A stretch of 64,000 nt of DNA from Mikania micrantha (taxonomy: Eukaryota; Streptophyta; Magnoliopsida; Asterales; Asteraceae): assembly GCA_009363875.1 (NCBI GenBank), contig CM018680.1, forward strand, positions 66,310,639 to 66,374,638, in the 5' to 3' direction. The notes under the pieces are model-generated. The model worked only from the letters and a program-made list of their open reading frames with translations, was not told where the DNA came from and did no database searches. Made by a program: the position numbers and the translations under genes. Within the stretch, counting starts at the first letter, position 1. Each line of letters begins with the position of its first letter. This document shows positions 11,238 to 22,586 of this stretch, in pieces.

Positions 11238-13549
11238 TAGGAATCAAAGATCAACCTTGGGGATAATCAGGAATCCCAGGAAAAAGAAGTAAAAGAAATA
11301 TTACTTAATCCCGAGGATCCTGAGACCAAAGTTTTCATAGGAACTGATATTCCCAAGGATATTGAGGAGAAACTGATTTCTTTCCTGAAATCAAGAATCT
11401 CTACCTTTGCTTGGAAGCATGAGGATTTGACAAGGATATCCTCAGACGTAATCACACATAAGCTAGGAATAGATAGAAGTTACAAGCCCATCCACCAAAA
11501 AAGAAGAAAATTTTCTCCTGAAAGGAATGTAATCATCCAAGAAGAAGTGGAAAAACTTCTTAAAGCCAAGATGATTAGGGAAGTAAAATTTCCAAGATGG
11601 CGGGCTAATGTAGTTGTGGTTCAAAAGAAGAATGGAAAGTGGAGAGTTTGTGTAGATTACACAGATCTAAACAAAGCTTGTCCTAAAGACCCCTTTCCAT
11701 TACCACACATAGATTCAATGGTAGATGCTACAGCAGGCCATGAAATGTTAACCTTCATGGATGCGTTGGTGGGATTCCAGCAAATCCAAATGGAGCCTTC
11801 AGACCAAGAAGATACTGCTTTCATGACGCCAACAGGGATATATTGCTATACAGCAATGCCATTCGGCTTGAAGAACGCAGGAGCTACTTATCAGAGGCTT
11901 GTCAAGATGATGTTCAAGGATAAGCTGGGGGACACAATGGAGGTGTAAATCGATGATATGGTAGTCAAATCTAAGATTACCAAAGATCATCTTCAGGATC
12001 TCAAAGAATCGTTCGATATCCTGGATCAATATAATATGAAACTTAACCCTTCTAAGTGTCATTTCGGAGTAAGATCAGGAAAATTCTTGGGATATATGGT
12101 CACTAAAAGGGGAATAGAGGCCAGCCCAGAACAAATCCAAGCTATCCTGAACCTCAAATCCCCAACAAACGTAAAAGAAGTACAAAGGCTAACAGGAAGA
12201 ATAGCCGCACTTAATAGATTCATCTCGAGATCTTCTGAAAAATTCAAAGGATTCTACAATATCCTTAAAAAGAATAAAATGTTTCAATGGGATGAAGAGC
12301 ATGAAAAAGCGCTACAGGATTTAAAAAATACTTATCCTCAGCACCATTGCTCATGAAACCAGAAGATGGTGAACCACTATCACTGTACTTGGCAGTATCC
12401 CGAACTACTGTAAGTGCTGTGCTAGTCAAAGACTATCAGGGATCACAACATCATGTATACTATGTAAGTAAGAGCTTATTAGATGCTGAAACTAGGTATT
12501 CCCACCTGGAAAAATTAATCTTAGGATTAATTATGGCGTCAACAAACCTTAGGCACTACTTTGAGACACATAGGATACAAATTAAAACAAATTACCCAAT
12601 TAAATCAGTATTAAGGAAACCTGAGTTATCAGGAAGAATGGCCAAATGGTCAGTAAAACTTAGCACTTACGATTTAATTTATGAACTAAGAACAACAATC
12701 AAGTCTCAAGCACTAGTAGACTTTGTGGCTGATTTTAGTAAAGATCTTCAACCAGAAGTAGATTCAGAAGTTAAACTTCTAGATGAGGATACTGGTGAAT
12801 GGAATCTACACACCAATGGAGCCTCAAATGTAAGAGGGACATGTTTAGAGATAATACTAAAATCGCCACAGGGGGACATAATACCCCAATCAATCAGTTG
12901 TGAGTTCCAAGCAACTAATAACGAAGCCGAATATGAAGCCTTGATAGCAGGACTCCAATTAGCTAGAGATATGAACATAAGACACTTCCACGTATTTGTT
13001 GATTCCTTACTAATAGCTAACCAGTTTAATGGTTCCTATATGGTTATAGGAGATAAATTGGCAAAATACTTAGAGGTAGTTAAGGATATAGTGGGATATT
13101 TCTATACTTTTGATATCACACAAGTCCCTAGAAAAGAGAATGATGAAGCAGATGCATTAGCAAACCTAGCATCATCTCTGAAAATTTGTGATAATATCAA
13201 TATCCCTATCCTGCATATCCTGAATCAAACTATAGATATAGAAAGTTCAAATCAAATCATTAAACCAAAGACTATTGATACACATGAGATATCCTGGACT
13301 ACACCTATTAAGGAATATTTCCGAACAAGAAAAGTACCTGATGGAGAAACGAACCATAGAGCTTTTAAAATCAGGATATCTAGATATCTGATCATTAGGG
13401 ATATTGTATATAGAAAATTGGTAGCTGGTCCGTACTTAAAATGTTTAGAAAAACCAGAAACCTTAGAACTAATGAAGGATATCCACGAAGGAGATTGTGG
13501 AAATCACACTGGGGGCAGAGCATTACTTTCGAAAATCCTTAGAACATGA
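11238..13549 (+). pseudogene. E1 reverse transcriptase plus dual RNase H, broken
   Basis: RT blocks in order: KWRVCVDYTDLNKACPKD (about 11638), MPFGLKNAGATYQR (about 11856), then the active site, where the Tyr of Y-I-D-D is a TAA (11946-11948; E2 keeps YIDD). The connection and Ty3-type RNase H (SLYLAVSRTTVSAVLV) follow after a frame change near 12350. A second, archaeal-like RNase H (12800-13180) has NNEAEYEALIAGL and a DSLLI block; its first Asp is Asn in E1 (TNGASN, where E2 has TDGSSN). Two RNase H domains in tandem mark the Tat lineage. At least two active centres are destroyed, so this copy cannot copy itself. Confidence 0.88.
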
Positions 13550-14498
13550 TATTTCTAGCCTACTATGAGGAAAGATGCAATGTCCTATTCTCAAAAATGT
13601 GATGCTTGTCAAAGACACAACAATATCCTTCATCAAGCAGCTGAACCTTTATATCCAATAGTCTCATCATGGCCATTCATGAAATGGGGAATGGATATAG
13701 TAGGAAAACTACCGAAAGCACCAGGAGGAAAAGTATTCATGCTTGCCATGACTGATTACTTTTCAAAATGGATTGAAGCTGAAGCCTTTGTACATGTTAG
13801 AGAAAAGGAAGTAATATACTTCATAAAAAGAAATATCCTAACCAGATTCGAGATACCTGCTGAGATTACTTGCGACAATGGATCCCAATTCATTGGCAAA
13901 AGAACTACCAACTTTTGTGAAGCATGGGGGATAAAAATGATTACTTCCACACCAGTACATCCTCAGGCTAATGGCCAAGCAGAATCAAGCAATAAAATTA
14001 TCATAAACAATCTCAAAAAGAAGTTGGGATCCAAGAAAGGAAAATGGGCTGAAGAACTTCCATTTGTCCTATGGCAGATAGAACAACTACAAAAAATGCA
14101 ACTGGTCAAACCCTATTCTCATTAGTATTTGGTTCAGAAGCTGTACTCCCAACTGAAATGATTATCCTACGGCAAGAACAAGTTCACAAACTATAGAAGC
14201 TAATAACGAAATATTATCTCAGGATATAGATACTATTGACGAAACTAGGGATATTGCGAAGATTAGAATGGCTGCTTATCAGCAAAAGATAGCTAAATCT
14301 TACAATAAGAATATAAGGATCAGAAGATTCCAAGTAGGAGATTTAGTTTTAAGAAACGAATTCCAAAATACTACTAACCCAACAAATGGTAAACTTGCCC
14401 CAAAATGGGTAGGACCTTATAGATTAGTTACTATGGATGGTGAACCTCTCCCAAGGGCATGGAATGCCATTCATCTTAAAATCTATTTATCTAACTAA
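13490..14498 (+). pseudogene. E1 integrase, broken
   Basis: The zinc-binding HHCC region spans 13485-13620 (GDCGNHTGG ... CDACQRH), with two stops near 13547 and 13556 where E2 has Gly and Trp. The core has D in [10 protein letters not shown] (about 13693), D in TCDNGSQF (about 13870) and E in NGQAESSNK (about 13984), giving the DDE triad. A frameshift near 14070 separates it from the C-terminal part (14268-14498), which ends LPRAWNAIHLK then a stop. Pairwise it is very close to the E2 integrase. Confidence 0.85.
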
Positions 14499-15000
14499 TT
14501 ATCTTTATCCACATGATAAATATGCTTAAATTTTTAATATCCTTACATTTATATCCTGTACCTAACTCAAGCATTGGAGAGGCTTAGGGATCCCTAATGC
14601 CTACCTTTGCAAAAATATTTTATGTTTTTGCAGGAACAGCTGGAGAAGATACGAGGCTATATGTCTCAACCCAAGTTTTGACCTGAAATCTAAACTTAAT
14701 GAAGACCCTGCACTTACTTTATGTCTAGCTGCAAAGTTTGGACCTGAAATCAAAACTCAAGAGACCTTTGTCTCTCATGAAGACTTGGGTTCATACCCTC
14801 GCCACAAGCGCTCGTATATCCTGCTATAATCCAAGATAATGGGACCAGTACACGCATGAGTGGCTGACAATTTCATTAACAAGGGTTATAACTATGGATC
14901 CTCCGTAATATCCCGGTATAGTTGGAGATTTTGGGACCAGTACATGCTGAGTGGCTGATAATTTCATTTTAAAGACTACAACCAGGGATCCACCAAATTC
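14499..15000 (+). repeat. E1 region after pol with a duplicated block of about 105 bp
   Basis: No ORF of note. The phrase GGGACCAGTACACGCATGAG with GTGGCTGACAATTTCATT occurs at about 14840 and again, diverged, at 14933. The same block occurs in inverse orientation in E2 (24795-24960), so it belongs to the family rather than to one copy. Confidence 0.7.
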
Positions 15001-15230
15001 CGGCCTAGTCGCCAGTATCCCGGCCTTAGTCGCCAGCATTCCGGCCTTAGTCGCCAGTCTCTCGGCCTTAGTCGCCAGTATCTCTCGGCCTTGTCGCCAG
15101 TATTTTCGGCCTTAGTCGCCAGTATAATCGGCCTTGTCGCCAGTATTCCGGCCATAGTCGCCAGTATTTTCGGCCTTGTCGCCAGTATAATCGGCCTTGT
15201 CGCTAGTCTAACCGGCCTTAGTCGCCAGTA
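15001..15230 (+). repeat. Minisatellite, 11 copies of CGGCCTTAGTCGCCAGTAT-type unit (E1)
   Basis: Eleven units of about 18-24 bp: CGGCCTTAGTCGCCAG or CGGCCTTGTCGCCAG plus a short variable tail. E2 carries 8 units of the same repeat at 24617-24788. Short tandem repeats between pol and the 3' LTR are known from Tat/Ogre elements and can seed satellites. Confidence 0.9.
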
Positions 15231-16053
15231 TATTGGGATTATCCCAATCTTTTTTGTTTTTTGAGCATGTGCAGGAACGCATTCTCAAGGATACTTTGGG
15301 AGATGACTTCTACTTGGAATATGCCCAAGGATATTGAAGAAACGGACTCAAGCTTTAAGACTATTTCAGGATATTACACAAGTATAATCATAAAATGTCC
15401 AAAGATATTAAGGTACGTAATTCCTACATTATCCTGACAGGGATAAGAAGGGCTTCGAAAATAAATCTACTTGTTCAAGGAGTTGGTATTCATTTCTTGA
15501 CTCATTAAAACATCTTTATTTTTAATCATACTATTACCCTTTGCAAATATCTGATCCTGAAATAGAGCCTTGAATAAATTTTTTTAAAATTTGATTTCGA
15601 CTATATGGAAACTACATTAATATTCTCAATATTCTCACAGTTGGCATCCTGATCAAATATGCTTTTCAAGTATCCTGAATATAAATGAATTTCTCATAAG
15701 GAAAACTTATAAACTACAGAGGGAATGATTTAATCAAACAGAATTTTAATATATATTCTGCAAGACATAATTAAACATAATGTCCTAAAGCATTCATTAA
15801 TATTACTAAGTCAAAAGATTAACAAAATAAAATCAGTATATCGGGCTTCGCCATGAAAACACATGGTCCCTCCGCCCAATATACTGAAAATGTCAAAACA
15901 AAAGAAATAAGGACATTTTGGGCTTCGACATGTAAACACATGGTCCCTCCACCTAAAAATCCATAAATTGTCTGCCCATCTAGGGACTTAACATCTAAGT
16001 ATATTGTTTAAGAACTACATACCAACATAAAAAGAACCACAAACATAATGGGC
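15231..16053. other. E1 noncoding region between minisatellite and antisense gene
   Basis: No gene seen. A segment of about 35 bp (GGGCTTCGCCATGAAAACAC then ATGGTCCCTCC) occurs at 15843-15878 and, altered, at 15919-15953. The inverse copy is present twice in E2 at 23306-23390. The sequence is otherwise AT-rich. Confidence 0.6.
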
Positions 16054-17814
16054 TCAGACCTTATCAATTCTATCTTCATCGACCATCACCGCATCACCTT
16101 CGCCTCCACCGGCTCCGATATCCTTACCTCCTGCCACCTTACTGGTCTCCACCACGCTCGCCGTCTTCGCCGCTGCATCAGAAGTCTCTGCCATATCCCC
16201 AGTCAGCTTAGCCAAAACCTTAACCTAGTTGGCAAGGTCCTTGTTCCACAAGTCCGAGCCCTCTTGTTTTGACCTTTCTGCCATTTGTATCTTTGCTTTG
16301 AGGATGGAAGCAGCAACAGACTTCTTAGTCCCCTTAATGATCTCCTTCACCTTCAGCTTATGGGCGGCGTCATTATCCTTGGCCAGTTTCTTGAACTTGG
16401 AGTCCTCCTTCTCGTAGTGTCCAGCTTTGGCGACAACGATCTTCCTTTGATCATCAAGATCCTCGATTTGCTTTTCATAGGCTTCCTTATCACCAGAAAT
16501 TTTCAGGATAGCCTACAAAATAAGGATATTTTGAGGATATAATTACACCAGAATAAATGAATTAAGATAATAAAAAAGTTTACCTTTTGTAGAAGATCGA
16601 CAGCAGGGAGATCAGGAATATCATCCACATTAATATCATCCACATTGACAGTATCAGCACCCTTATGCTTCTTTGAAGTCTTAGTTGAGCGGGTATGCAT
16701 AATTCTGGCCTTGGGGGCAACAGGGCTAGTTTTCTCCTTCTTGATAGTCAGGAAATCAGTAAGATCTTCAAGATCAAAAGCTGATTCTAAATAAATAAAC
16801 AAGAATATAAAAACATTGAAAATTAGTCAAAACCTAAAAACTAACTTTAGGATACCTGATGTCATTTGGGCTTGGGATTGTTGCGAAGAAGCACTTTGAG
16901 ATGGAGAAGAAACAAGGATATATTCTTTGGAGGATGCCACAAACTTACGTTCTCTTTCCCCGATCACCAACAGAGATTGTATCCTCTGTTCGGTATCCTG
17001 ATTCTCAGCAACGAGTGACTCAAACTTCGGTGCTGAAACATAACAATGAAAACTGGTTAGTAAGAACTCAAACAGTAATAATAAAAAATAAAATATCCTA
17101 CCCTTCAACAAACAACTAACTGGAAGAGAAATTCCCCCAGGGATAGAACTCCTTTTAACAAAGAAGAACTTGTCTCTCCACTCATCCTCATTCAGGGTAA
17201 CCCTATGAACCAAAATAGGGGCACCAGTTCGCCTTTGAAGCAAAAAACGGGAGTACCCATGGGTATGAAGCTGGTAAGCAGAAGAAATTTCAGGAACACC
17301 AATCTTAAGACCATACTTATGGTTCAGTTTATGAAGAGTAATGTCACTCCCCGAGCCGGCGGGGTTGGATCGGGGCGGAAGGTTCTCGGGGCGTGATATC
17401 GTGAGTGATAATCGTGATGATCAGATTGTTTACATAGCATCAATGTTACAAATAATTAAAGCACAATAAAACATTAAACTAGGATTACAAAGTTAAATTA
17501 CAAATGTCAATGTTTAATAATTTAACTAAGTAAACCTATCAAAAGAATTAAATATATCTATCTTGTATCTGTACAAGATATTAAAAGAGATTCGTATTGA
17601 TATCCAAAGATGTGCTTCTCCAAAAGTCAACTAGGATCTATGTCTGGGCATCCTAGCATGCAATCCTGTATCTTAGCTTAATCCTGTGTGTCACCTGAGA
17701 AAGCATGTAAGAAAACAAAGTCAACACGATGGTTGGTGAGTTCATAGAGTTTTATGTAAGAAAATTAGTTTGAAAAATCACTTGAATGACAACCTTAACC
17801 TCACCATTAACCAC

Positions 17815-18400
17815 TTATATCGTCTGTTTCAGTATGCCTATATATAGGGCATATGTAGGGTCGAACTTACCGTCCGCCCAGCCACCGTCCCACCACATTC
17901 CAACCCACATGATATATTGTTCCTGATGATAATTAAGAGTTTCATCCTGCATCTCTGATTTCATAACTTTTGATTTATAGAATTTGATTACCCTGTAATT
18001 GTTTGCTTTGATTCCCTGAATGACAACCTTAACCTCATCAACAACCACCTATGTTAACCAACCGAGTATGCTTATATATAGGGCATATGTAGGGGACAAG
18101 CCCCAGCCACCGTCCCACCACATACCGGGTTGCCTAACATATTGTTGTTAATGATAATTAAGTGTCTCATTCCCCATTATTGATCCTTAACGTTCGATTA
18201 TCCTGATTATGTTTACCCTGATTCCTCTGAACTGACAACCTTAGCATCACTAACAACCACCTATGCTATCCAACCAAGTATGCTTATATATAGGGCATAT
18301 GTAGGGGACAAGCCCCAGCCACCGTCCCACCACATACCGGGTTGCTTAACATATTGTTGTTAATATTAATTAAGCGTTCCACCTCCCAACAACTAAGCAT
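17815..18400. repeat. Three tandem units of about 212-240 bp inside the solo LTR
   Basis: Each unit contains TTATATATAGGGCATATGTA (17832, 18070, 18282), then a block with CAGCCACCGTCCCACCACAT and later an AATGATAATTAAG-type segment. The other LTR of the family has one such unit at 38300-38400, so the array grew in this copy. Confidence 0.8.
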
Positions 18401-18489
18401 TTGATCATTCTACGAGTAGTTTTGAATTCACTATCGAGGACAACTAATTTAGTTAATCCTCAATATACATCAAAATGAATGGACAAAGA

Positions 18490-18745
18490 AGAACACTGAA
18501 TGACTAGTAGGGGTTGACTCCACGTTTCAACACGCGATGGCCATTTAGTCTGTCTTACTAGGTCCTGACAACGAAGAACACTGATGACTAGTAGGGCTTG
18601 ACAAATGTCAAGGCGCGATGGCCAATCAGTCTGTCTTGCGATGTCTGAGATCTTAAGCATACAAGTTTATAGCATTCCCATAGGTTTACTGATGACTAGT
18701 AGGGGTTGACACACAGATCAACACGCGGCGGTCAATCAGTCTATT
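18490..18745. repeat. Three units of a GATGACTAGTAGGG-type repeat
   Basis: TGACTAGTAGGGGTTGAC followed by CAACACGCGATGGCCA and CAGTCTGTCT recurs near 18500, 18585 and 18690, about 85-105 bp apart. It is noncoding and I did not find it in the other LTR of the family. Confidence 0.7.
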
Positions 18746-19784
18746 GTCTGAGCATTTCAAGTGTATCAAGCATTCCAGTGTTCAAGTATTCCAAGCATAT
18801 CAAGTATTCATGTGTTTCAAGCATTCCAAGTATACCAAGCATTCAAGTATTCAAATATTCCAAGTATCACTAACATATAAGTCCTTATAGTAAATTTGAA
18901 CATATGATTTTTTCTAAGCTTAAGTTCTAAGTTTACATAGGCATGGTTTTCATAAACATGTCTAGTCTTAGCATTAGTTTTCCTTATGCATTTAAATATT
19001 TCAAAAGTTTTAAGCAATTAAGTATAGTGATAATAGCATTAGCATTGAATCTGTAACTTTAGTTCTAGCATATAGTATAAGCATAGAGATCGAGCTTTTA
19101 GTTTATAGTCTAGGCATCAAGCATACAGCTTGAGCATCAAGTCTCAAGTTTAAGCATTTAGTTTCTTGCATAAGCATCATCATATAGTTTAAGTCTCAAG
19201 TCTTTTAGTGTAAGTATTTAGCATATATTTTAAGCCTCAAGTAAGTAGCTTCCCAACAATAAAAATTCCTAAGCATAAGGTTTAATGTAATCATCATGTT
19301 TGTGTTTAAAAGCATTAAATAACATTTCAATAATTTGTTTAAAATGTATAACATGCTTCTCAGTCCCGAGTTAAAACAAATATGTTTGAAAAGGGACAAA
19401 TGAACTCACCTTGTGTCCGTAGTGGTTGACTAAATAAAGACAAGAATACACGCGCTCGTTGGTTGTACTTGTTGTGATGTTCACGATCCTGTATTGATTT
19501 CATAGTGTTTATAGCTTATAAGCGTTTGTTTGTAAAATTTAGCGTATATGTAGATGTTAGTGTTAGCCCTAAAGTTGGCTAACATTAGTCAGTCACGGTC
19601 TTTGTTCGGCCCTCATTTGTTCTTGGAAATTCACGATCTTTAAAATGTTATGCTTATTGTTTGTATTCCATGGATCCTTGTGAGTATGCTTGAGTGTTTA
19701 TTTAGCTTTATAAAGAGTCTCACGTAGTTCTTATTTATTGTTTTAGGGTGTTAGGTGAATTCTTAACCAAGTGGGTCGAATAAG

Positions 19785-20115
19785 AGTTTGCCCTAATGGG
19801 CCAACTAGGGGGTATTATTGGGCCGGTTAAGGCCATGTGTGGACCTCGAATGTTAATGGGCCATGGACTAGATCAAATGACTATGGTCCAATTAACAACA
19901 TGTATGGGCCTAATTGGAAGTTGGGCCTTATGAATTATGTGGGCCAAATGAGGTGATGTGGACCACTATTGGGCCCAATGTACACCGATTGAGCTTAACA
20001 AAAGAGTCCTGGGCCGGAGGGTCTATGTTGGGCTGAAGTGGGCCGAGATGGCTATGTTGGGCTGATTACGTGTTTTGGGCCGGACTACTTGTGTGTCAAC
20101 TGATTAAACCACATG
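19785..20115. promoter_or_regulatory. Cluster of TGGGCY (site II-like) hexamers in the solo LTR
   Basis: About 13 copies of TGGGCC or TGGGCT in 330 bp, all on the plus strand (for example 19797, 19813, 19856, 19905, 19922, 19940, 19970). TGGGCY is the site II element of plant promoters, bound by TCP factors. The related LTR has about 9 copies at 39805-40080, so the block is a family trait. A regulatory role is inferred. Confidence 0.5.
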
Positions 20116-20189
20116 AGTCAAGGTGGGCTAACCCAAATGTGTTGTGATCGAATGGTTCAATGGATAGAAGGCTGGCCGCACTAAGTCAG

Positions 20190-20900
20190 CGAACCTTCCA
20201 GTTAAATGGTCTTCAGGTTTGGCTAATGTTACAGCCCTTAGGTTCGTGTGAGTTAGCCCCTAGGGTTCGGGAGCCTATGGTTCAGCTAAAGTTAGCCCAT
20301 GCAACTAATGCATGGGTTCGGCCATCTGTTAGTAGAGGTTTGTGGCACTTCTTGCATCTCATAGGTTCATAGGAAATGGATAGAACAGCAACAGGGTTCG
20401 GGGGTTTTGGCATGCATGGTTCGGGAAACACTAGGGTTCGGGTGCAAGGTTCTCCGAGCAAAGGTTCGGCCAGTAGGTTGTCGAGTAACCGTAGGTCCGC
20501 CGTAGGAGATTTAGCCCATAGGTTCGTGAAGGTTTAGGGGTTCGGCTAGCCATTGCAGGTTCGCCAGTGGTACCACAGGTTCGTGACCATGCACGAAAGG
20601 TTCGGCCAAGTGAAATAAGGTTCGCCACCTACCTAATGGTTCGTTCGAAGTGTGAGTAGTAGGGTTCGTTGGTCATGTAGATATACGGCCGAGGTTCGGC
20701 TAGGGCTAAAGAAGGTTTGGCCATGTAGGATGATGATGAAGGTTAGGCTGCCTAACTGGGTTCGGCTCCTCACGAACCTGTGCCCGTTCATCACCATCAT
20801 GCAGGTTAATCCATCGATCTGGCCTTTCCCTTGTTGTTGTTACCCACTGATAAGGTCTCGAGATGGTGTGGGTTCGAGGGTTAGGTCCTATGGCCGGTTT
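20190..20900. repeat. GGTTCG-rich block in the solo LTR (about 20 copies)
   Basis: GGTTCG, often as AGGTTCGGC or GGGTTCGGC, occurs about every 35 bp without a fixed period. The matching block in the other LTR is 40140-40620, also with about 20 copies. The hexamer overlaps the start of the pol III B-box consensus, but no A-box is associated with it. Confidence 0.75.
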
Positions 20901-22572
20901 TAAGGGTGGGGTTCGAACAACAACAAAAATGGTGAAAACCCTAACTTTTGTGATATTCACGACTTCATACCTGGTTTTTCAGTGGGTAAACGCTCCGATC
21001 TGTGGTACTTCTACGTAGAGGATGACAAGAGCTTCGCGTGGACACCAAGAACGTCCGATTCCGCCAAGAAACGAGCGAGTTATCGCGATTAGGAGAATGG
21101 TTATTCTAGAGAGAGAAAGTGGCATTGGGAGAGTTTTGGAGAGAGAGAGAGAAGTTAGAAATGAGGTGAAACCTCATTGGTGGGTTTAAATACCCCGAGG
21201 GTATTCGGGTTCGTTTCGGTTGCTCGGTTCTCGTCTTCGTCGTGTTTCCGGCACGTTACGCGCACGTATTCGTAATTTAATTAAAAAAATTCATTTTAGA
21301 ATGTTTAGAAGGTGGTTATTTCTAGTAATTTTTTTAAATATCATTTTCTTGACTTATTTATTGAAATATATTGTTTTTACGCATTTCGTTATTTCTTTCG
21401 CTTATTTTATGCTTTACGCATTTTAATTAAAAAAATTCTGTTTCAATTTATTTCTGATGAGTTTCAAAATTGTAAAACAGGAAATATTATATTTCCTTAA
21501 TTTTATTATTGTTCGAATCGTCTTCGTTACGTTTCGTCAGAAAACGTCACTTACGCGTGTTTTCGTACAGAGCGCCAACTGTACGAACACGATCGTACGC
21601 TTCACTTTCTGATTCTGTTTTCTACTTTCCAGTCATCATTTCCGATCGTTAAACTTTCAGATCTATTCGTACAGATCGTCACCCATACGAATAGTTCGTC
21701 GATTTAGCATTCTATAACAACTATTATAGTTTTGTTCTGTTTATCCTCACATACGTTTATATATAATAGTATTAAATCAAACAAGTGTGTATCAGTCCCT
21801 CATTGTTTGATGTGATTCTGACTGTTTAAACCATGAGGTTTAAATCAGAATTTCAAAATAATAGCATACTAGTTTAGTGTTTAGCATAAAGTGTCCATTG
21901 CATCAACCTAGTTTACATAGTTCATACTTGAGTTACTGTTCATGTTACTATGCAACTTACTGTTCCGGTAACGATTCCGTCACAGATGTTACAAGTAACA
22001 AGAAACCGCCAACCCATTGGCATAAGTAGAGGATAACAGAGACGGGTAATCCAGAAGAATTCGGAAATCAGAGTGGGGAAAGGAAAAGATAAACCTAATG
22101 AAAATGGGTATTCAGGAAAACAAACCCATTTGGTGGAACTATGATCAGGTTTCAGAGTAGGATCATACCGACGAAAAATGGTTTCATCAGGGAATGCTCG
22201 GGAAAGTTGCATGAACTCGATATGATCATCATCGAAGATACATGCATTCTGATCAGTGTATGGCAAGATATTTTGATCGAAGAAATCGCTGACCTTAGAT
22301 GAAGTAGTAGAATTCGACATTTTTACTTAACTAAAAAGTAGAAAAATAAAAGGATTTGAACGAAAAAACTTACCGGAGAAGATGATCAAAGAGGATAAGT
22401 GATTTGAAAGAAGGATCGCGTGATCATTATATGCGCAGTTTTCTGACATTCAAACAGTAACCGTTATCCCATCTAACCGTCCATTTAATCAAAAAATCGT
22501 CAATTCGAAATTCAAATTTTAAAATTTTAAACTTTAATCTTTTAAATTTTACAGCTGTAAACCTCAACTGTA

Positions 22573-22586
22573 AAATTGGGGGCAAT
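22573..22586 (+). other. Polypurine tract of E1
   Basis: AAATTGGGGGCAAT lies directly before the 3' LTR start TGTTAGGCGC. Confidence 0.75.

Larger units (their letters stand above)
17342..21993 (-). mobile_element. Solo LTR, 4652 bp, of a long-LTR Ty3/gypsy family
   Basis: Ends TGTCACTCCCC and GATGTTACA, with a perfect 5-bp duplication AGTAA at 17337-17341 and 21994-21998. The same LTR occurs at 37793-41850 next to a PBS and gag-pol, which fixes its orientation as minus strand. No internal domain remains, so recombination between two LTRs probably left it. It holds internal repeats (17815-18400, 18490-18745), a run of TGGGCY motifs (about 19785-20115) and a GGTTCG-rich block (about 20190-20900). 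Small ORFs in the GGTTCG block are not genes. Confidence 0.92.
16054..22320 (-). pseudogene. Antisense gene of E1, same family and introns as 6500-8076, split by a solo LTR
   Basis: Runs against E1. Exons on the minus strand: 22320-21994 joined to 17341-17102 (exon 1, interrupted by the solo LTR), 17032-16857, 16786-16585 and 16512-16054. Introns have GT-AG borders and lie at the same places as in E2. Exon 1 starts MSNSTTSSK and contains FPDETIFRRY, WVCFPEYPF and PMGWRFLV (with the Trp that is a stop in E2), then EDEWRDKFFF. Exon 2 has SAPKFESLVAE and exon 4 a charged coiled coil. One stop lies in exon 4 near 16230. The resemblance to PF04195 is from memory. Apart from the LTR insertion it is rather well kept, which suggests it was under selection until recently. 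Confidence 0.7.

Noticed and set aside
20190..20900. Cluster of pol III B-boxes or tRNA genes
   Set aside because: GGTTCG recurs without A-boxes and without any cloverleaf; no tRNA was found anywhere in the window.
20160..20960. Several ORFs of 65-84 codons in the solo LTR
   Set aside because: They run through the GGTTCG repeats in both strands, show no conserved domain and are not kept in the sister LTR.
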